Below are positions 7,101 through 9,291 of a stretch of DNA of 9,291 bases, one piece after another. Origin of the DNA: Candidatus Aminicenantes bacterium UBA876 (lineage in GTDB: Bacteria; Acidobacteriota; Aminicenantia; UBA2199); contig DBFQ01000006.1 of assembly GCA_002294665.1 (NCBI GenBank), positions 1 through 9,291 on the forward strand, given 5' to 3'. Each line of letters begins with the position of its first letter. Positions within the stretch are counted from its first letter, which is position 1. The position numbers and the translations under genes were made by a program. The notes beneath the pieces were generated by a model that was not told the DNA's origin, searched no databases, and saw only the letters and a list, made by a program, of their open reading frames with translations.

Positions 7101-8205
7101 CGGTGAGATAGGCCACTCCCGGAGTGACAAATCCGAAGCGGATCACGTGGTCTTCGAAATAGTGGATCAACCTGGTTTTTTTCGTGTTGATGATTTCTTT
7201 TCCCAAGCTGAGGATGGAATCGAGAACCAGGTCCGTGTAAGTCTGTTTGAAGTCGGAAAACAGGCTGAACAACTCCTCCATGGACGGCACAATCTGATCT
7301 TCATTGAGTTCGCTGCTGATGCCCTTGATGACCTTGTTCAGGTCGATCAGCAGGTAGTTGCGATGGTAAAGCATTCCGGGCAGGTGAATCAGGTAAATGA
7401 TGTAGCAGAATTTTTCCGTGGTTTTGTCGAATTCCGAAATCCGGTTGCGAAAGGCGTCAATGATATCAGGGAAGGTGGATACGTTGCGGACGAGCTCGTC
7501 CCAGTTGCGGGCGCTTTTGAGCGTTTCGCGCTGGGCTTGAAAGAACTCCCGTCCCAAAGGCCGGATGACGGCGGTATAATCGCGTGAAAAGCGATTCCTG
7601 TTTTTCGCGTACCATTTTTCGATCGCGGTCGATTTTTCCCAGAATTCGATGTTGCTGGCGATCAGCCGGCGCATGAACAGGAACGCGGATTCGCCGGTTT
7701 CTTCTGCGGCGGCGGCTCCGGCAAGGCTCTTGACGAAGCCGCCCAGGTTGCTGATAAAGCTGAAGCGGTTTTTCTCGAAGTTTTTTTCCAGGACTTCGAT
7801 GATCGCCCGGGATAATCCCCGGTGAGCCGATATCATTTCATGGTTTGCGGTTGAAAAAGAGAGGAAGATGTACACCAGTTGCTTGGACAGGTCGTCGGCC
7901 AGGTCCTCCTGAAACAGGTTGTCGAAAATGTCCACCACGATCCGGATGGCTCGCTCGCGCCCGGTGATTTCCCGGTAGATCCAGAAATCGCTGGTTGCGA
8001 GAGTGTTCAGAGCCGCGATCACTTCCTTGCGGTTCGAGTAGGGGTGGTGCAGTTCCGTCATGAATTCACGGGTGCGGTTATGGATTCCCCAGTAGGTTTC
8101 GGACAGTGATAAAAACCAGGCGTGATCTTCGGGAATCTGTACTTCGATGTTCCGGGTCTGGGCGAGGTTGGCTTTCAACGCTTCGGAGACGATCTGTTTT
8201 TCCAT
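4108..8205 (-). CDS. PPDK-like ATP-grasp/phosphohistidine protein, no PEP-binding barrel
   Basis: This 1365-residue protein combines an unrecognised N-terminal region with the first two domains of pyruvate phosphate dikinase. Residues 1-860 look mostly helical and soluble, and I recognise no domain in them. Residues 870-1220 are the ATP-grasp domain: GSKAYFQKKL (880-889, Lys882), PVPPGFVITTEIF (895-907), SVRSGSTISMPGAMSTFLN (952-970, Arg954), SGTGVLFTR (1110-1118), SQGEDIVSG (1137-1145), and EIEFT...LQTR (1196-1215, with Glu1196, Glu1198, Gln1213 and Arg1215). Residues 1225-1360 are the swivelling phosphohistidine domain, with LLTARGGATSHAAV (1293-1306); His1303 is the predicted phosphorylated residue, and Thr1301 matches the regulatory Thr of PPDK. 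The protein stops at the end of this domain (GIVYKGNYP then six residues), so the roughly 340-residue PEP/pyruvate TIM barrel is absent and no remnant is found downstream. It should still form phosphohistidine from ATP, but the final acceptor is unknown. The start has no clear Shine-Dalgarno sequence. Alternatives are a rifampin-phosphotransferase-like enzyme with its own acceptor domain, or half of a two-protein dikinase. Confidence 0.85.
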   Translation of the reverse strand: MEKQIVSEALKANLAQTRNIEVQIPEDHAWFLSLSETYWGIHNRTREFMTELHHPYSNRKEVIAALNTLATSDFWIYREITGRERAIRIVVDIFDNLFQEDLADDLSKQLVYIFLSFSTANHEMISAHRGLSRAIIEVLEKNFEKNRFSFISNLGGFVKSLAGAAAAEETGESAFLFMRRLIASNIEFWEKSTAIEKWYAKNRNRFSRDYTAVIRPLGREFFQAQRETLKSARNWDELVRNVSTFPDIIDAFRNRISEFDKTTEKFCYIIYLIHLPGMLYHRNYLLIDLNKVIKGISSELNEDQIVPSMEELFSLFSDFKQTYTDLVLDSILSLGKEIINTKKTRLIHYFEDHVIRFGFVTPGVAYLTDNWQLKVNPNHVKNIRVWLELIEYNPEMLKKLLSALIINLRLGGIFIYDTDLFQKDVTQLLNSNISPIYKQIKQLTRIFPVYFNEIGAEGTLREVTTSADEISQRNDKLIHFLRKQVHTEGNNSHIRITLEIIRFWYDLDRKRLVNIVPRNVLDTVDVNGPWVRGVHQVLRRACRINRCSLDELLEMDKNGLSERLSKTNHADHNDIRRVGLLIELFQLLKEKYSFETKDIAGILERYPFIEKEKIRRLQACMKNKRHVEALKLTLSLMVKLNQIIFDPAVSEGWESIYYKRHIAFGIPSMYGQYRETKFEALGLTFRLERVASILVTRIIKEMNAEYCTAKTLKEIFSVIELLREGLSLDGIYSQGFDSNLKMYQYSLTSGSFTITQYINIFQFMEASVKEIIAKYFIHPYEKLLRLIIPQHIGTEEKKNPHAIHKIIAMQSETFYRELLSSAFLIQFLDNFIGRTLNSLRKMSSDLSEREIQNIMTYEPDQAISPIYQATPGMDNQVFLGSKAYFQKKLYLNHYPVPPGFVITTEIFRRVNSISKLPPLNNDIDNLIKGHIKKLELLTKKRFANPRNPLLLSVRSGSTISMPGAMSTFLNVGLNDEITALISKKPNFGWTSWDCYRRLLQTWGQSHGMDRNDFDQIMLDYKRKHGIAQKVDFPPAVMKEIAHAYKQILNDHNIFLEPDPFLQLKQAVLSVFHSWNTPRAKFYREHLQIADEWGTAVSVQQMVFGNLHDESGTGVLFTRDVHDNSHGINLTGDFSFLSQGEDIVSGLVKTLPISEKQRSQHYQKSPFSLETAFPRIYSRLKEIALELLEIHGFGHQEIEFTFETAAPEDLYILQTRDMSVMQQSRMRIFNTPKNKMKPVGCGIGIGNDVLNGVMVFDHQDLEILKRKHKKTKAILVRPDTVPDDIEIIFECEGLLTARGGATSHAAVTAATLGKICVVNCEDMVVNEQQKTCTINDNTFAAFDPIAIDGNNGIVYKGNYPIKVKEL

Positions 8206-8226
8206 GGTTGCGTCGTTGCTTTTTCT

Positions 8227-8249
8227 GCGCCGGCTTGCGGACCCGGCGC
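8227..8249 (-). other. GC hairpin in the leader of the dikinase-like gene
   Basis: A perfect 7-bp inverted repeat, GCGCCGG (8227-8233) and CCGGCGC (8243-8249), has a 9-base loop. It lies between the predicted transcription start (about 8256) and the start codon at 8205. On the minus strand it is followed by AGAAAAAG rather than a T-run, so it is a leader stem-loop and not a terminator. It may affect mRNA stability or translation of a gene that lacks a clear Shine-Dalgarno sequence. Confidence 0.4.
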
Positions 8250-8262
8250 CGGCTCAACAACC

Positions 8263-8291
8263 ATGATAGATCAACCCGATGGGAATGGCAA
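8263..8291 (-). promoter_or_regulatory. Sigma70-type promoter of the dikinase-GAPDH unit
   Basis: Read on the minus strand, the -35 box is TTGCCA (8291-8286, 5 of 6 to TTGACA) and the -10 box is TATCAT (8268-8263, 5 of 6 to TATAAT), with a 17-base spacer. Transcription should start near 8256, about 50 nt upstream of the ATG. It lies in the 175-base gap after the YIP1-family gene, so the two downstream genes can be expressed independently of it. The rest of this gap holds an imperfect inverted repeat at 8331-8355 (GACCCGG against CCGGTC, one bulge) with no T-run. Confidence 0.6.
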
Positions 8292-8380
8292 TCACGCCGC
8301 AGGGTTGAAAACAGGCCCGACGGGGACGCTGACCCGGCTCAACCATTTCCCGGTCAACAATGGAAGAGGGCTTGCCCGGT

Positions 8381-9079
8381 TTATCCTGTCAGCATGCGCG
8401 AACCGAAATAGCCCAGCAACCCCAGTACCACGGATTTGAACACCAGGTACCCGACCGCTACGCCGACACTGCGACGAAGGCGGATACCCGACCAGGCGTG
8501 CACCCCCAGCGAGATGACAATCACGAACCAGAGGGTGAACAGGTCCATCTGGCCCAGGATCGATACCAGTGCGCCGGACAATCCGGCCTGCCGGGCCCAC
8601 TCTCCGGGGCTGATCCAGGAAAACAGCGGCCAGCCCAGGGCGATACCCAGGGTTAACAGGATTCGCGGCAGCACGGTGCCGATCAGGGCGGCATTGATGG
8701 TGAGCGCGAAAAAATGGCTGTATTGCCCCTCCACCCCCGCGACTCCGTAGAACAGATAGAGCAGGAAGGCGACGATCACCACCGCCAGCAGGGACATCAA
8801 CGCGGCCCAGGCGGAAACGGCCGCGCGCTGCCAGCCGCGGATGGAAAGGTTGATGCCGTCCCCGTCCAGGTATTGGCTGAGCGGGGAATCTTCCAGAATG
8901 ACGCGACTGCGCTCCATCTGCATGGGGGCGGAAATCCAGGTGCAGACCGCCACCACCAGCAAAAGGATCAGCATGGCGGTCGTAAAACGCTTCTCTCGCG
9001 CGGCCGCGGCCAGGGTCGACCCGGGCCGGCTGAATACACCGCTGACGGTATTGAACACGTTACGAAAATTCCGGGTCAT
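8381..9079 (-). CDS. YIP1-family integral membrane protein
   Basis: This 232-residue protein has five hydrophobic segments, near residues 33-53, 86-112, 122-150, 178-198 and 205-227, after a short cytoplasmic N-terminus (RNVFNTVSGVFSRPGSTL, 6-23). The arrangement, and the late motif FTLWFVIVISLGVHAWSGI (181-199), fit the bacterial YIP1-domain membrane proteins, whose function is unknown; the eukaryotic namesakes act in vesicle traffic, which does not transfer. The ATG at 9079 is chosen because AGGGAG (9091-9086 on the minus strand) lies 6 nt before it; an upstream in-frame TTG at 9130 has no such signal. It is on the same strand as the dikinase-like gene but 175 bp away, with a separate promoter in between, so a functional link is not implied. 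The family call is from general resemblance and is moderately sure. Confidence 0.65.
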   Translation of the reverse strand: MTRNFRNVFNTVSGVFSRPGSTLAAAAREKRFTTAMLILLLVVAVCTWISAPMQMERSRVILEDSPLSQYLDGDGINLSIRGWQRAAVSAWAALMSLLAVVIVAFLLYLFYGVAGVEGQYSHFFALTINAALIGTVLPRILLTLGIALGWPLFSWISPGEWARQAGLSGALVSILGQMDLFTLWFVIVISLGVHAWSGIRLRRSVGVAVGYLVFKSVVLGLLGYFGSRMLTG

Positions 9080-9085
9080 GGCTTT

Positions 9086-9091
9086 CTCCCT
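9086..9091 (-). promoter_or_regulatory. Ribosome binding site of the YIP1-family gene
   Basis: AGGGAG on the minus strand, 6 nt before the ATG at 9079, decides the start in favour of that ATG over the TTG at 9130. Confidence 0.65.
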
Positions 9092-9158
9092 GAAACGGTC
9101 TTCATTGGTTGTATACGCAGATGTTGCCAAACGGGTTTTTTAGTGAAAAGAAGGTGCC

Positions 9159-9239
9159 AGGTAACAGTCGCATGGCGGTTTGTGAACCGTCCGGGAACAG
9201 AGAAGTTGAGAGAGTTGAGGGTGGAACGGAAGTTGAGGA
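9159..9239. repeat. Short direct repeats in right-end intergenic DNA
   Basis: The word GTTGAG recurs three times: GAAGTTGAG at 9202-9210, AGAGTTGAGG at 9211-9220 and GGAAGTTGAGG at 9229-9239. AGGTAACAG at 9159-9167 is identical to 90-98 at the other end of the window. A 7-bp stem with one G-U pair, GGCGGTT (9174-9180) and AACCGTC (9185-9191), with a TGTG loop, sits between them. I see no gene in 9080-9291. Confidence 0.45.
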
Positions 9240-9291
9240 AAGTTTTTTGCGATTTAGTACTTTCGGATCCATTACGTTTCGTGTGGGTAAA

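Noticed and set aside
9180..9186. Perfect Rex half-site TTGTGAA upstream of the YIP1-family gene
   Set aside because: The partner half TTCACAA is missing at the required four-base spacing; the match belongs to a small hairpin.

Overview
The window looks like chromosomal DNA from an uncultured, probably anaerobic or fermentative bacterium. The signs are an NADH-sensing Rex repressor, a sugar/triose-type dehydrogenase beside a pyruvate-phosphate-dikinase-like protein, moderately GC-rich coding sequence, and AT-richer intergenic ends carrying short dispersed repeats. I would guess a lineage such as Aminicenantes/Acidobacteriota or a deltaproteobacterial relative, but nothing here is a phylogenetic proof. 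There is no rRNA, tRNA, CRISPR array, transposase or phage gene.

Layout: positions 1-263 are an intergenic stretch with low-complexity repeats, a 29-bp near-palindrome and a good sigma70-type promoter. Three plus-strand genes follow: rex (264-926), a CNNM/CorC-type membrane protein with CBS domains (956-2200) and smpB (2346-2816). They meet, tail to tail with only 16 bp between, three minus-strand genes: a YIP1-family membrane protein (9079-8381), a 1365-residue dikinase-like protein (8205-4108) and a long GAPDH-like dehydrogenase (4086-2833). The last 210 bases (9080-9291) are non-coding with short GTTGAG-type repeats.

The plus-strand genes are common housekeeping and regulatory functions. 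The minus-strand pair is the interesting part. The large protein carries the ATP-grasp and phosphohistidine (swivelling) domains of pyruvate phosphate dikinase with nearly all catalytic residues, but it ends exactly where the PEP/pyruvate TIM barrel should begin. In its place it has about 860 N-terminal residues that I do not recognise. It is followed 21 nt downstream by a GAPDH-like gene with its own good ribosome binding site, and a near-consensus promoter with a 17-bp spacer lies just upstream of the dikinase gene. The simplest reading is a two-gene transcription unit: a dikinase-type phosphotransferase with an unknown acceptor, co-expressed with a divergent triose-phosphate dehydrogenase. 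What it phosphorylates cannot be read from the sequence.
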